From positions 682,001 through 746,000 of the forward strand of contig JAWKIF010000006.1 in assembly GCA_041394405.1 (NCBI GenBank): a stretch of DNA of 64,000 nucleotides, read 5' to 3'. Shown here in pieces: positions 29,105 through 38,659 of this stretch. This DNA is from Microthrix sp041394405. GTDB lineage: Bacteria > Actinomycetota > Acidimicrobiia > Acidimicrobiales > Microtrichaceae. The position numbers and the translations under genes were made by a program. The first letter of the stretch is position 1. The number at the start of each line of letters is the position of its first letter. The notes under the pieces were generated by a model that saw nothing but the letters and a program-made list of their open reading frames with translations, did no database searches and was not told the origin of the DNA.

Positions 29105-30222
29105 GCGGTGGCCTCGTGTGGGCTCACGGGAGACGGCGCGGAGGCCCCATCCGACAGCGCACCGCACCCGAACGCCACCAGCAACCCGGCGAGCGACCAC
29201 CAGGGAAGGGGCGGCACCGACGGCGGGTTGGTGGCCGGGCTGAGTGCGCCCGCCGACCACGCAGCCTGGGCCAGCCCGCCGGCCAAGGCGGCCGCCCCGC
29301 CCCCCACCAGTATCCAGTCGCCGCCGCCCCACGCAAGCGGGCGGTAGCGCGTTCGAACGCTGCGTTTGGACGCGCCCCGAAGGGCCAGGGTGACCAGAAG
29401 GGCCCCCACCACCATCGCTCCCGCGCCCACGACGCGGGACCCCTGGCTGTCCAGCATCACGTACCCGCCGAGGCAGGCAACGAGCACCGAGGAGACCAGC
29501 AGCATCACCGACGTGCGCCGATCGCGCCGGCTTTGGTCGGGGCGCCGCCCGCCGTAGCCGCGCACCTCCATGGAGGCGGCCAGGGTCAACGCGTGGTCGA
29601 AGGCGCCCTCCAGCACGGAGGTGATGGAGCCCTGCAGCCCGCGCAGCCCACGGTGCGGGCGTCCGCGCAACCGCCTGGTCTCGCCCAACCGACGGGCGTG
29701 TGCTACGGCGGAAGGGGTAACCGTGAGGGCCACCGTAGTGACGATGCCCAGCTCGGCGATGCCGTCGGGAAGCGCGCGAACCGTTCGGTGCGGGCTGACC
29801 AACGAGGGTGGGACGGTGAATGCGGCCAACAACGCGATGAGGCGCAGGGACTCCACCGCGCCAGTGAACAGCGCCCCCGTCGTGACCGGGCCCCCGACGG
29901 TCAGGCCGGCCATCCAACCCGGAAGATCCACGGTCGGGAGCGTCAACAGCACCGTGCCGGGGAGGCGAGGGGCGAAGGCCGCCACCAATGCCAGTCGCAG
30001 GATCCCCACCACGACCGCGAAGCTCACCACGTAGCGCTGGATGCGGGCCCAGGGCTGGTCCGGGTCGCCGCGGGCCACGACCACCTGGGTGGCCACTACC
30101 ACCACGGCGAGGAGCACCACCACGTTGGTGGTGCGCAGCGCCGCTCCTGCCACCAGCAGGCTCCAGATCCACCACGCCCCCGGATGTCCCGAGCCGTGAT
30201 CGGCGCGGGTGGCCCGGCTCAT
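29101..30222 (-). CDS. ECF transporter transmembrane subunit EcfT
   Basis: A 373-residue T component that couples ATPases to the S subunit. Hydrophobic segments occur at about 15-60, 85-150 and 235-330. The cytoplasmic coupling region contains RRLGETRRLRGRP and SMEVRGYGGRRPDQSRRDR, a variant of the Ala-Arg-Gly motif that contacts the ATPases. The C-terminal extension with two or three further hydrophobic stretches is longer than usual. ATG 30222 overlaps the stop of the DUF4430-like gene and its own stop overlaps the ATPase start. Confidence 0.82.
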   Translation of the reverse strand: MSRATRADHGSGHPGAWWIWSLLVAGAALRTTNVVVLLAVVVVATQVVVARGDPDQPWARIQRYVVSFAVVVGILRLALVAAFAPRLPGTVLLTLPTVDLPGWMAGLTVGGPVTTGALFTGAVESLRLIALLAAFTVPPSLVSPHRTVRALPDGIAELGIVTTVALTVTPSAVAHARRLGETRRLRGRPHRGLRGLQGSITSVLEGAFDHALTLAASMEVRGYGGRRPDQSRRDRRTSVMLLVSSVLVACLGGYVMLDSQGSRVVGAGAMVVGALLVTLALRGASKRSVRTRYRPLAWGGGDWILVGGGAAALAGGLAQAAWSAGALSPATNPPSVPPLPWWSLAGLLVAFGCGALSDGASAPSPVSPHEATA

Positions 30223-31289
30223 CCCACCCGTCGGCGCCGAATGCGTCGGGCCCCGGCGATGGCGGCGCCCGTGCCCGCCACCACCAACGCCCACATCCAC
30301 CACGTCGTGCCACCGGAACCCGAGGTCTTCTCACCCGGAACCTGGCCCGCCGCCATGACGTTGCTGACGCTGGCCCGCTCTCCATCGGCGAGGGTGGTCG
30401 GGCCGCCGTCGGGCCCCTTGGCGGTCGTCGAGGTTCGCTTGGCGGCGGTGGTCGTTGTCGCGCTCGCGCTCGTCGTCGTGGTGCCGGCCTTGCCGCTCGT
30501 GGTGGTGGTGCTGCTCCCCGTTGCCGTGGAGTTCCCTCCCGAGCCCGCCGGCGCGCGCTGCGCGGAAGGAGTCGCCGATCCGGTCGCTGAGTCGGCTGGG
30601 GCGGCGCCAGCGGTCCCTGGTTGCTGCGCCGCGGGGCTAGCCCCGGGCGTCGGCGCCGGGGCATTCGCCGCCCCCTGAGTCGCCGGGGCGACGGCGGCCT
30701 GGTTGGGTGCCGCCGGGCGGGGTGCCGGTGCAGCGGTCCTTGGAGTCGTCGCCGGAGCCTGGGTCGGGGTGGGCTTGGGCGCGGGGCAAATGGCCGTTCG
30801 GTTGGGTGCGATGCGGGGTGCCGGATCGCTGGGGCCGCCGGACCCGTTCACAAAGCGCCAGCCCTCCACGGAGTTGGCAGTCATGCGCCGGGACGCCGGG
30901 CCTTGGCTGCTGTAGACCCACCGTCCGCTTTGGCCGTTCCAATAGCTCCAGTACAGGTACTTGCCGCCGGTGCGTGTACCGCAGCCACCGGATGGGTATC
31001 CGTCGATGGAGCACAACAGGCCGGATGGGGCGTACGTGGGCGGAGGGGTGCCGAGTGCCTGGGCCCGGGCGGCGAGGAACTGGGCACCGTTCATGGTGGA
31101 CGTGATGGTGATGCAGGCGGCGCTGGGGCTGGAGTTGCCCGAGACCGTGCCGTAGTCCACGACCACCGACACCCGGGTGCCACCCGAGCCCTGGCAGGGG
31201 GCGGCGGGGGCCGCCCCGGCCGGTGCGCCGGCCCATGCGGGGGCCACCAGTGCGGCGACAAGCGCCAGAGCCAGCTGGCGGCGTTTCAC
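30219..31289 (-). CDS. Secreted DUF4430-like (transcobalamin beta-domain-like) surface protein
   Basis: The product has 356 residues: a signal peptide (about 1-27, AAPAWAGAPAGAA-like), then a small domain (about 30-160). This domain includes TRVSVVVDYGTVSGN, LLCSIDGYPSGGCG, GGKYLYWSYWNGQSGRWVYSS and VEGWRFVNG, with the NGKYWxYWxxG...G pattern of DUF4430, the C-terminal beta domain of transcobalamin-type proteins. A long Ala/Pro/Thr/Ser linker (about 170-300) leads to a C-terminal hydrophobic anchor and an RRIRRRR tail. It follows the alpha-barrel gene with a GTGA overlap. Proposed role: lower lip of a surface B12-binding pair, inferred from context. Confidence 0.75.
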   Translation of the reverse strand: MKRRQLALALVAALVAPAWAGAPAGAAPAAPCQGSGGTRVSVVVDYGTVSGNSSPSAACITITSTMNGAQFLAARAQALGTPPPTYAPSGLLCSIDGYPSGGCGTRTGGKYLYWSYWNGQSGRWVYSSQGPASRRMTANSVEGWRFVNGSGGPSDPAPRIAPNRTAICPAPKPTPTQAPATTPRTAAPAPRPAAPNQAAVAPATQGAANAPAPTPGASPAAQQPGTAGAAPADSATGSATPSAQRAPAGSGGNSTATGSSTTTTSGKAGTTTTSASATTTTAAKRTSTTAKGPDGGPTTLADGERASVSNVMAAGQVPGEKTSGSGGTTWWMWALVVAGTGAAIAGARRIRRRRVG

Positions 31290-32686
31290 GAGCCCATCCG
31301 CCGGCGCAGCGCCAGCAGTGCGCCGCCCGCACCGCACCAGATGACCGCTGCGAGGACGAGAAGGCTGGGCGAGCTGCCCGTTCGGGCCAGCTCGGCCGGG
31401 GCGGCTGAGAGCTGGGTGGCGCCAGCCACCTCCGACGTGGCAGCCGGCAGGGTCGTCACCCCGGGCGCCGTGGAGGCCGTTGGAGTGGTGGCGGCCGACG
31501 TCGGGGAGGCCGCTGCCGTGGTGCCGGGTGCGGCGGTTGTTGGGGCGGGCACCGTCGCCGTCGTGTCCACTGAGGTGGGGGTGCTCGTTGCCGTCGTTGG
31601 CGGTGCCTCGATGGGGCAGGGCTCGATGGCCGGGCGGTCAACCTGTGCGTCCACCAGCGGGAACGGCAGCGAGGACAGGCCCCACAGCGCCTGGTTGGTG
31701 GAGAACACGTCGGGAATCTGGCTGTCGTCGGGCTGGGGCTGGAAGAAGAATCCCCCCATGTCGGCGGCCTCGCCGTCGCATCCCGCCTGAAACTCCAACA
31801 GCGCCGCTCGCCCTTGAGTGTCGGCCGATCCGGCGGTGCGCAGCGCCGTCAACACCAGGCCGGTGCTGGACGCATCCGGGGCCTCGCTGGATGCCCCCAG
31901 GTAGGGCCAGCCCCCTTGTGGGGTTCGGACGCTCAGCAGCCAGGCAACCGGATCGGCCGCTGGCGTCGCTGCTTGTGACTGCAGCCCCATCAGGGCGACG
32001 GCGGTCGAGTTGGTGTCCGGCCCGGAGAACGCGGCCGGGTTGGTCGCCGGGCACGGCGCCGCGGTGTCGTCTCGATAGGCGACCCAAGCTCCCGAGGGGC
32101 ACTGCTGGCCGCTCAGCCACGCGGCGCCCGCCGGATTGCCGGAGCCCACCGACCCCAGCGCCATCAACGCCAGGCCTTGCCGAAAGGCGCCGTCGAAGGT
32201 GGGATCGGCTGCGCCAAACAGGCCAGCATCGGGATCGGGGCCGACCCGCTGCGTGGCCTGCAATCGGGCCACCAGGTCCACCCCGCCGACGTCGGTTGGA
32301 TCGTTCCCCAGCGCCGAGTTGGCCAGGATCAGCAGGGCCAGCCGGCCCGGATCGTCCTCCCCAGCCACGACAACGACCTGATCGATGTCGCCGTTGACGG
32401 CTTCCAGCATGGCCCGAGCGGTGGGCAGCTCGTGGCCCACGCCTGCCAGGGCGATGATGCCTTGCAGGGTGCTGCCGTAGTCGGCCAGGCCGGGCGTGAA
32501 GCCTTCCAGGGTGCCCTGGGGGCTGACCTGGCCAGCCAGCCAGGTGGCAGCGGCGGCCGGCGGGTCGAGCGGCGGGGCCGCGGCGGCGGGTTGGGTCAGC
32601 CCGAACGCCGCCACGATGGCGGTCGCCGCAAGGACGGCGATGCCTCGCGATCGCAACCGGGTCTGGGGTGGGGTCTCGCTGGGCAT
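31286..32686 (-). CDS. Secreted alpha/alpha-barrel (intrinsic-factor/transcobalamin-like) surface protein
   Basis: This 466-residue protein has a signal peptide (about 1-37, ending QPAAAA). A helical-repeat region (about 40-360) follows, with terpenoid-cyclase/prenyltransferase-type units such as AATWLAGQVSPQGTL, LALLILANSALG, QGLALMALGSVG, WLLSVRTPQGGWPYLG and TGLVLTALRTAG. A Thr/Pro/Ser/Ala stalk (about 365-425) ends in an LARTG sortase-like motif (433-437), a hydrophobic segment and RRR. In animals the same barrel fold forms the large domain of transcobalamin and intrinsic factor. It is the first gene under the B12 riboswitch. ATG 32686 has a GGGAGG ribosome site. Confidence 0.78.
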   Translation of the reverse strand: MPSETPPQTRLRSRGIAVLAATAIVAAFGLTQPAAAAPPLDPPAAAATWLAGQVSPQGTLEGFTPGLADYGSTLQGIIALAGVGHELPTARAMLEAVNGDIDQVVVVAGEDDPGRLALLILANSALGNDPTDVGGVDLVARLQATQRVGPDPDAGLFGAADPTFDGAFRQGLALMALGSVGSGNPAGAAWLSGQQCPSGAWVAYRDDTAAPCPATNPAAFSGPDTNSTAVALMGLQSQAATPAADPVAWLLSVRTPQGGWPYLGASSEAPDASSTGLVLTALRTAGSADTQGRAALLEFQAGCDGEAADMGGFFFQPQPDDSQIPDVFSTNQALWGLSSLPFPLVDAQVDRPAIEPCPIEAPPTTATSTPTSVDTTATVPAPTTAAPGTTAAASPTSAATTPTASTAPGVTTLPAATSEVAGATQLSAAPAELARTGSSPSLLVLAAVIWCGAGGALLALRRRMGS

Positions 32687-32691
32687 GTGGT

Positions 32692-32715
32692 CCTCCCGGG
32701 CACGGCGGCGGGAGG
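32692..32715 (-). promoter_or_regulatory. Ribosome-site-sequestering hairpin
   Basis: On the minus-strand RNA, CCTCCCG (32715-32709) can pair perfectly with CGGGAGG (32698-32692), which contains the Shine-Dalgarno GGAGG of the alpha-barrel gene six bases before its ATG. It sits 46 bases after the riboswitch aptamer, so it is a plausible translational expression platform. Confidence 0.6.
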
Positions 32716-32760
32716 GTGTCCCGCTCCGAACCGTTGTTCCTCGACGGTGTGATGGGAGCG

Positions 32761-32851
32761 CACAAGGCAGGCATTCCGACTCGTGGGGCGAACCCCCCAC
32801 CTACGGCTGCGGGTCAGCGCCGGACTTCGACCGGCTTCCCCTGACCTTGTG
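32761..32851 (-). ncRNA. Cobalamin riboswitch
   Basis: Read on the minus strand, the element is closed by P1 CACAAGG (32851-32845) and CCTTGTG (32767-32761). Inside are the canonical core pieces in order: GGGGAAGCCGGTCGAAGTCC, GGCGCTGACCCGCAGCCGTA, a GTGGGG/CCCCAC-type stem with a TTCG loop, and the B12 box AGTCGGAATGCCTGCC. All match the cobalamin riboswitch consensus; the long peripheral stems of the btuB type are absent, making this a compact form of about 91 nt. It precedes the alpha-barrel gene by 75 bases and should repress the five-gene uptake operon when cobalamin is plentiful. Confidence 0.92.
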
Positions 32852-33015
32852 TGATCGATGCCAGTCAAGCCTGGTGGCGCACCGCTGCGCAAACGCAGAC
32901 AGCAGCGCGTGGACCTCGATGCGCCAGGAGGTTCTCTGCACCCAGGGCATCGTGGAGTCGCCCGAAGGTGCACAGAAGGGGGTCCCGCATGAGGCGATAC
33001 GCTTCACGCCGCTCA

Positions 33016-33088
33016 GGGCCTGTAGCTCAGTGGTAAGAGCAGAGGACTCATAATCCTTCGGTCGTGGGTTCGATCCCCACCGGGCCCA
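33016..33088 (+). tRNA. tRNA with CAT anticodon (Met, or Ile2 after lysidine modification)
   Basis: A 73-base cloverleaf. The acceptor GGGCCTG pairs with CGGGCCC (one G-T pair), the anticodon stem AGGA/TCCT closes loop CTCATAA, and the T arm GTGGG-TTCGATC-CCCAC is intact. Discriminator is A and no CCA is encoded. The short D loop (CAGTGGTAAGAG) and the GGGCC acceptor recall bacterial tRNA-Ile2 (ileX-like) as much as elongator tRNA-Met. Confidence 0.9.
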
Positions 33089-33140
33089 CTTCGGCGCTGG
33101 AGCCAAGCGACCAGCGGCTCGCGCCGGTGCGTTCGTCGGC

Positions 33141-33964
33141 TCAGCGGTGGGATGCCCGAGAGAAGCGGGCGACTGCCAGTGGTGCAAAGACGCCCACCGT
33201 GATCACCACCCAGATCAGGGTGTAGGCCGCGGGGTTCTGCAATGCCCAACCCCGCGGTTCGGGGGTTCCGGGCGGGATGTTGCCGAACAGCTCGCGCGAT
33301 GCCTGGGTGACGGCGCTCACCGGATTCCACTCCGCGAATGCCCGCAGCGGGCCGGGCAGGCTCTCCGCCGGCACAAAGGTGTTGGCCACGAACGTGAGGG
33401 GGAAGATCACCATGAACGAGGCGTTGTTGATGACCTCGACGTTGGGCACCAATAGCCCGAGCAGCGCCATCACCCACGACACCGAGTAGGCGAACAGCAA
33501 CAACAGTGCGAACCCGGCCACCGCATCCAGCACCGAGCCCCTGATGCGCCATCCCACCAACAAGCCCGTGATGGACATGATGGCGATGGAGATGACGTTG
33601 TACACCACGTCGCTCAGCGTGCGGCCGGTCAGCACGGCCGAGCGCGACATCGGCAGCGACCTGAATCGGTCCATGATGCCCTTTTGCATGTCCTCGGCAA
33701 TCCCGGCACCCGTGAATGTGGCGCCGAACAGCACCGTCTGGGCGAAGATCCCCGCGATGAGGAACTCCCGGTAACTGCTGCCGGCGACGTCGATGGAGTT
33801 GCCGAACACGTAGGCGAACAACAACACGAACATGATGGGGGACATCACCACGAACACCAGCACCTCGGGCACCCGCTTGATCTTGATGACGTTGCGCTTG
33901 GCGATGACCGCCGTGTCCGAGATGACATGAAGGAGCGGGTTCCTGTGTCGGGGCGGGGGAGGGG

Positions 33965-33968
<4 letters not shown>
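33141..33968 (-). CDS. ABC-2 type exporter permease (DrrB-like)
   Basis: A 275-residue membrane protein with six predicted helices in the ABC-2 layout. A cytoplasmic N-terminus (AVIAKRNVIKIKRVPEVLVF) is followed by MSPIMFVLLFAYVFG, then FGATFTGAGIAEDMQKGIMDRFRSLPMSRSAVLTGR, the conserved loop of daunorubicin-resistance permeases, and SFMVIFPLTFVANTFVPAESLP. Together with the adjacent ATPase (4-base overlap) it should form an exporter for a hydrophobic compound or lipid; the substrate is unknown. Confidence 0.92.
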
Positions 33969-34981
<1,013 letters not shown>

Positions 34982-35083
34982 AGCGGCCGACACTACGGGC
35001 CGGGCCGAGCACCGGTGCAAGCAGATGCCTCCGATCCAAGTTGGGTGGGGCCACGATGAGCTGGTGGTCCAGTGAGTTCGGGA

Positions 35084-36430
35084 CTATTCGCCGGCCACGC
35101 TCGCCACCCGGCCGCCCGATGACTTCGCCCGGTACATGGCCTGGTCCGCCCGCAGCATCGCCTGATCGAGCGTCTCGCCCTCGCCGGCGAGTGCCGCTCC
35201 GACGCTGGCCCCGATGCTGACGGTGACCCCGTCGACATCGACGGGGCGCGAGATGGCCTCCACGACCCGTTCGGCCGACTGCCGCAGCTGGTGCTCGTCG
35301 ATCGGATCGGCCATCAGCACCAGAAACTCGTCTCCGCCAATCCGTGCGGCGTGGTCGGCCTCCCGCAGCGAGTCGGTGATGCGTCCTGCGACGCGGCGCA
35401 GCAGTTCGTCGCCGATCGAATGGCCGTGTGTGTCGTTGGCCGCCTTGAAGTCGTCGAGGTCGATGTACAGCACGCCGACGCCTCGCAGGTGACGGTGCAT
35501 GGCGGCGAACAGCCCGTCCAGCTCGGAGCGGTTCAACAACCCGGTGAGCGAATCGAACCGTGCCTGTTCCCGCAGTTTGCGAACGGAGGACATCTCGGCG
35601 TTGCGCCGGCGACGATACCCGGCGCCGGCCATGGTCCCCAGCACTCCCGTGGCGAGCGCGGAAACGACCAGCAAGGAGGTGGTCGCAGCCCGGGAGGTAG
35701 TCGGCCCGTTGCCGGGCAGGAACGCCGATTCGTCCAAGGCGACGACGGCCTCGGTCAGCTGGTCGAACTCGGCAAACCCAGGGCTGTCGCCAGGGTTCCA
35801 CTCGAACACCTCCGGCTCCTCGAGATGGGGCGCCACGTCGGGAACGGCGGCGAGCAGCTCGGCAAGCCGTGGATTCGCCTGTTCGACGGGCATCCCGGTC
35901 ATCGCCTTCGAGAGGCGGATCATCTCCGCGACCGCCGCCGCGTGTGCGTCAACGACGGGCTGGGTTGCATGGGGCGAGGCCGCCACCAGGGCAACGGAGC
36001 CTTGCTGGAGGTCCCGAATGGTCGGGAGCACCGCTGCCAGCTCGGTCGGAGGGGCCTGCTCTCGCTCGGCGATGGCCGACAGCTCCTCCGCCGTCGATCG
36101 AAGGCCTTGCTCATCGACGACCGCGAAGTCCCGGTCCACCAGCGACGTCTCCACCAACTCGGCCTCGTCGCCCAAGTCGTCGAGGACCGCGTCGAGCGAG
36201 TCCTCCGGGTCGCGCAGCTCGCTGATGAGGTGCAGTGAGGTGATGGCGACATCGTCCAACCGCTGAGCGAGCCGCGCCTCGTCGGCAGCCCTGATCTGCT
36301 CCAGGCGGGTCTGATCGTTGCGCATCAGGCCCATGGTGGAGATCACGACCAGCAGCAGCGATGCGATCAGCGCCGCTGCGACCAGGCCGTCGCCGAGACG
36401 CCATCGCAGCAGGTGCTGATCGGCAGGCAT
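35084..36430 (-). CDS. Membrane-bound GGDEF diguanylate cyclase
   Basis: A 448-residue signalling protein. The first transmembrane helix (LVAAALIASLLLVVIST, about 15-31) and a second (TTSLLVVSALATGVLGTMAGAGY, about 250-272) bracket a periplasmic helical sensor domain of about 215 residues with many Asp/Glu. The GGDEF domain (about 285-445) contains DSLTGLLNRSELD, GVLYIDLDDFKAANDTHGH and an intact active site RIGGDEFLVLM, so it should make cyclic di-GMP. No clear inhibitory RxxD site was seen upstream. No EAL partner occurs in the window. Confidence 0.88.
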   Translation of the reverse strand: MPADQHLLRWRLGDGLVAAALIASLLLVVISTMGLMRNDQTRLEQIRAADEARLAQRLDDVAITSLHLISELRDPEDSLDAVLDDLGDEAELVETSLVDRDFAVVDEQGLRSTAEELSAIAEREQAPPTELAAVLPTIRDLQQGSVALVAASPHATQPVVDAHAAAVAEMIRLSKAMTGMPVEQANPRLAELLAAVPDVAPHLEEPEVFEWNPGDSPGFAEFDQLTEAVVALDESAFLPGNGPTTSRAATTSLLVVSALATGVLGTMAGAGYRRRRNAEMSSVRKLREQARFDSLTGLLNRSELDGLFAAMHRHLRGVGVLYIDLDDFKAANDTHGHSIGDELLRRVAGRITDSLREADHAARIGGDEFLVLMADPIDEHQLRQSAERVVEAISRPVDVDGVTVSIGASVGAALAGEGETLDQAMLRADQAMYRAKSSGGRVASVAGE

Positions 36431-36665
36431 GTGCCAGAGATCGGCCCCTGGGGAGCTGTCATTGAGCGCTTGTCGAGTCGGAGGGTCGTTGTGCCCAGCG
36501 TCGACGGTCGAACTGCCGGGCCCGGCGTGGTGGCCGCGTCTGAACCGCCCGACGCCGCGCCGGCCGCCCTCCCGGTCGCTTGGGTCGGTGCCTGGGGGTT
36601 CCCCAACGAGGGTTGGGGGATGACCCCGGTGCTCGTGCTGCTCCGGCGTTCGTACCGTCGCCGTC

Positions 36666-37832
36666 ATGACCAGCACCCAGCTTCAGCACGACCACCCACG
36701 AGCCCATCCGCCCGCTTCGTCGATGGGCCTCGGCGCCTTGGTGGATGCAACGCCACCCGAGCGCGACCGGGCCATCGACGCCATGCGGGCGTTGGCCATC
36801 GCCGTGGTGGTGATCTGGCACACCGTGCTGTCCCTGACGTACCGCAAGGCGTCCGGCACCCTGTCGATGCCCAACCCCATCGATCAGATCCCGCTCGGTT
36901 GGGCCGCCACCTGGGTGTTGCAGGTGATGCCCATGTTCTTCATCGTCGGCGGCTTCGCCAACAGCCGAAGCTGGGCCAGTGCCCAGCGACGGGGCGAGGG
37001 CGCCGCCCAGTTCGTCGGAGCTCGCCTGCGGCGCTTGGGTCGACCCGTGGCCTACTTTGTGGGGTCATGGGCTGCCGTCGACCTGGCGACGTTTCTGATC
37101 GACCCCGGCAGGGTCAGCGCCTTTCGCTGGGCGTTCGTGGTGTTCGTGCCGCTGTGGTTCGTCGGCATGTATGCCCTGGTGTGCGCCGCAGCGCCACTCA
37201 TGATGGCGCTGCATCGGCGGTACGGCCTGGCCGTGGTCGCAGTGTTGCTGCCCACGCTGGTGGCACTCGACGCGCTGCGCCTCGCCGGCGGCCTGGGGTG
37301 GCTCGGGGTGGTCAGCACACCGCTGGTGTGGCTGTTCGTGCACCAGTTGGGTGTGCTCTATGCCGAGCACGACCTGTCCACGGATCGAGTGGCATCGGCG
37401 GGCGTCGCCATCCTGGGGCTGGTGCTGCTCGGGCTGGCCGTGTGCTTCGGCGGCTACGACGCATCCATGGTGGCCACCAAGGGCGCCGGCTCCAACCTGT
37501 TGCCGACCACGGCCGCCATCGCGCTCACGGGTGTGTTTCAGGTGGGGTTGCTCGGCCTCGTGGCCCCGGCGCTGCGGCGGCTGGCTGCGAGGCGCAACGT
37601 GTGGAAGGCCACCGTCGCGCTGAACGCCTTCGCCATGACCATTCTCTGCTGGCACATGACCGGGCACCTGGTGGCCCTGCTGGCCTACGAAGCCTCGGGT
37701 GGGTCGCTGTCGCCGGATGCCACCGCCGGTTGGTGGCAGGCCCGGCCGGGATGGTTGGTGGCGTCGGTGATCACGACGACCGCCGTGGTGGCACTCTTCG
37801 GCAGGATCGAGGTGGCCGGCCGGCGGCGGTGA
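36666..37832 (+). CDS. Acyltransferase-3-family membrane protein
   Basis: A 388-residue protein with about ten hydrophobic segments. The N-terminal RDRAIDAMRALAIAVVVIWHTVLS holds the Arg and the His (about 52) typical of acyltransferase 3 enzymes, which O-acylate sugars or other surface molecules. FIVGGFANSRSW and RLRRLGRPVAYF fit the same family. The acceptor cannot be predicted. It diverges from the GGDEF gene, with 235 bases between the starts. Confidence 0.8.
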   Translation: MTSTQLQHDHPRAHPPASSMGLGALVDATPPERDRAIDAMRALAIAVVVIWHTVLSLTYRKASGTLSMPNPIDQIPLGWAATWVLQVMPMFFIVGGFANSRSWASAQRRGEGAAQFVGARLRRLGRPVAYFVGSWAAVDLATFLIDPGRVSAFRWAFVVFVPLWFVGMYALVCAAAPLMMALHRRYGLAVVAVLLPTLVALDALRLAGGLGWLGVVSTPLVWLFVHQLGVLYAEHDLSTDRVASAGVAILGLVLLGLAVCFGGYDASMVATKGAGSNLLPTTAAIALTGVFQVGLLGLVAPALRRLAARRNVWKATVALNAFAMTILCWHMTGHLVALLAYEASGGSLSPDATAGWWQARPGWLVASVITTTAVVALFGRIEVAGRRR

Positions 37833-37852
37833 TCGGTGTCCGGCGAGTCCGG

Positions 37853-38635
37853 CTAGCGGCCTTGGTCGATGCCGAACAGCGCCGACAGGGCGCCGCTCAC
37901 CGTCGTGACTGCCGGCGCCCCGCTGAGACGCGGGCCGGGCACGGCCGATGAGGCCGGCATGGGGTCGACGGACGATTCGCCGTTGCTGCCGACGTGGTCG
38001 GTCCAACGGCCGCCGTCCCAGTAGCGGTGGCTGTAGCGCCGGGTGGGATCCGGATACCAGCCGGCCTTCGGGCCGGCGGCTGCGGGAGCGCTTGCGGCCC
38101 GCCTGGCCGCAGCGGGGTCGGCCGCCCGCTGCGAGGTGGAGGATGAGGCGGAGGGGGCGGTCTCCATGGTTGCGTACTTCGAGCCCGACGACTTGGTGGG
38201 CTGGTTCCCGCCCATGAGCGACGGGGCCGTCACCGTGAATCGCTCGGCCATGGTCGACACCTGGCTGACCGGGGTGGCGGGGCTGGAGAGCGCCAGCCGG
38301 TTGGCGGCGGTGTTCAGGCGGGAGGCGAACGTCCGGGCATCCGAACCCTTGCGGATGGGTACCGGCACCGCCATGGAGAAGTCCTCCCCGGCCACGACGA
38401 GAAACACGGCGTTGGCGGACTTGCGGTTCTCCACCATGTCGATGGTCGCATCGGACAACTGGATGCGACCCGCTCCGACGTCGCGCCGCAACGCCGCCGG
38501 CGACTTCACCGACGCCCGGGCACCAAGCAGCGGGTGGTCAGAATCGCGATACGTGATGCGGTCATCCGTGACGTGGATTCCTCGAAACGTGCGCTCCACG
38601 ACGCCTCCCGATTGATGGTGGCCGTCGTTCAGCAT
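37853..38635 (-). CDS. DUF2510-containing hypothetical protein
   Basis: A 260-residue protein. The N-terminal half (about 10-115) has a beta-rich pattern starting ERTFRGIHVTDDRITYRD. A Ser/Ala-rich linker leads to AGWYPDPTRRYSHRYWDGGRWTDHV (about 190-215), the actinobacterial DUF2510 motif with its conserved W-Y-P-D-P and R-Y-W-D-G. DUF2510 often sits beside membrane or secretion modules, but here no transmembrane segment follows. The function is unknown. Confidence 0.75.
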   Translation of the reverse strand: MLNDGHHQSGGVVERTFRGIHVTDDRITYRDSDHPLLGARASVKSPAALRRDVGAGRIQLSDATIDMVENRKSANAVFLVVAGEDFSMAVPVPIRKGSDARTFASRLNTAANRLALSSPATPVSQVSTMAERFTVTAPSLMGGNQPTKSSGSKYATMETAPSASSSTSQRAADPAAARRAASAPAAAGPKAGWYPDPTRRYSHRYWDGGRWTDHVGSNGESSVDPMPASSAVPGPRLSGAPAVTTVSGALSALFGIDQGR

Positions 38636-38659
38636 ACGGCCTCCCCGGACGGGACGCGC

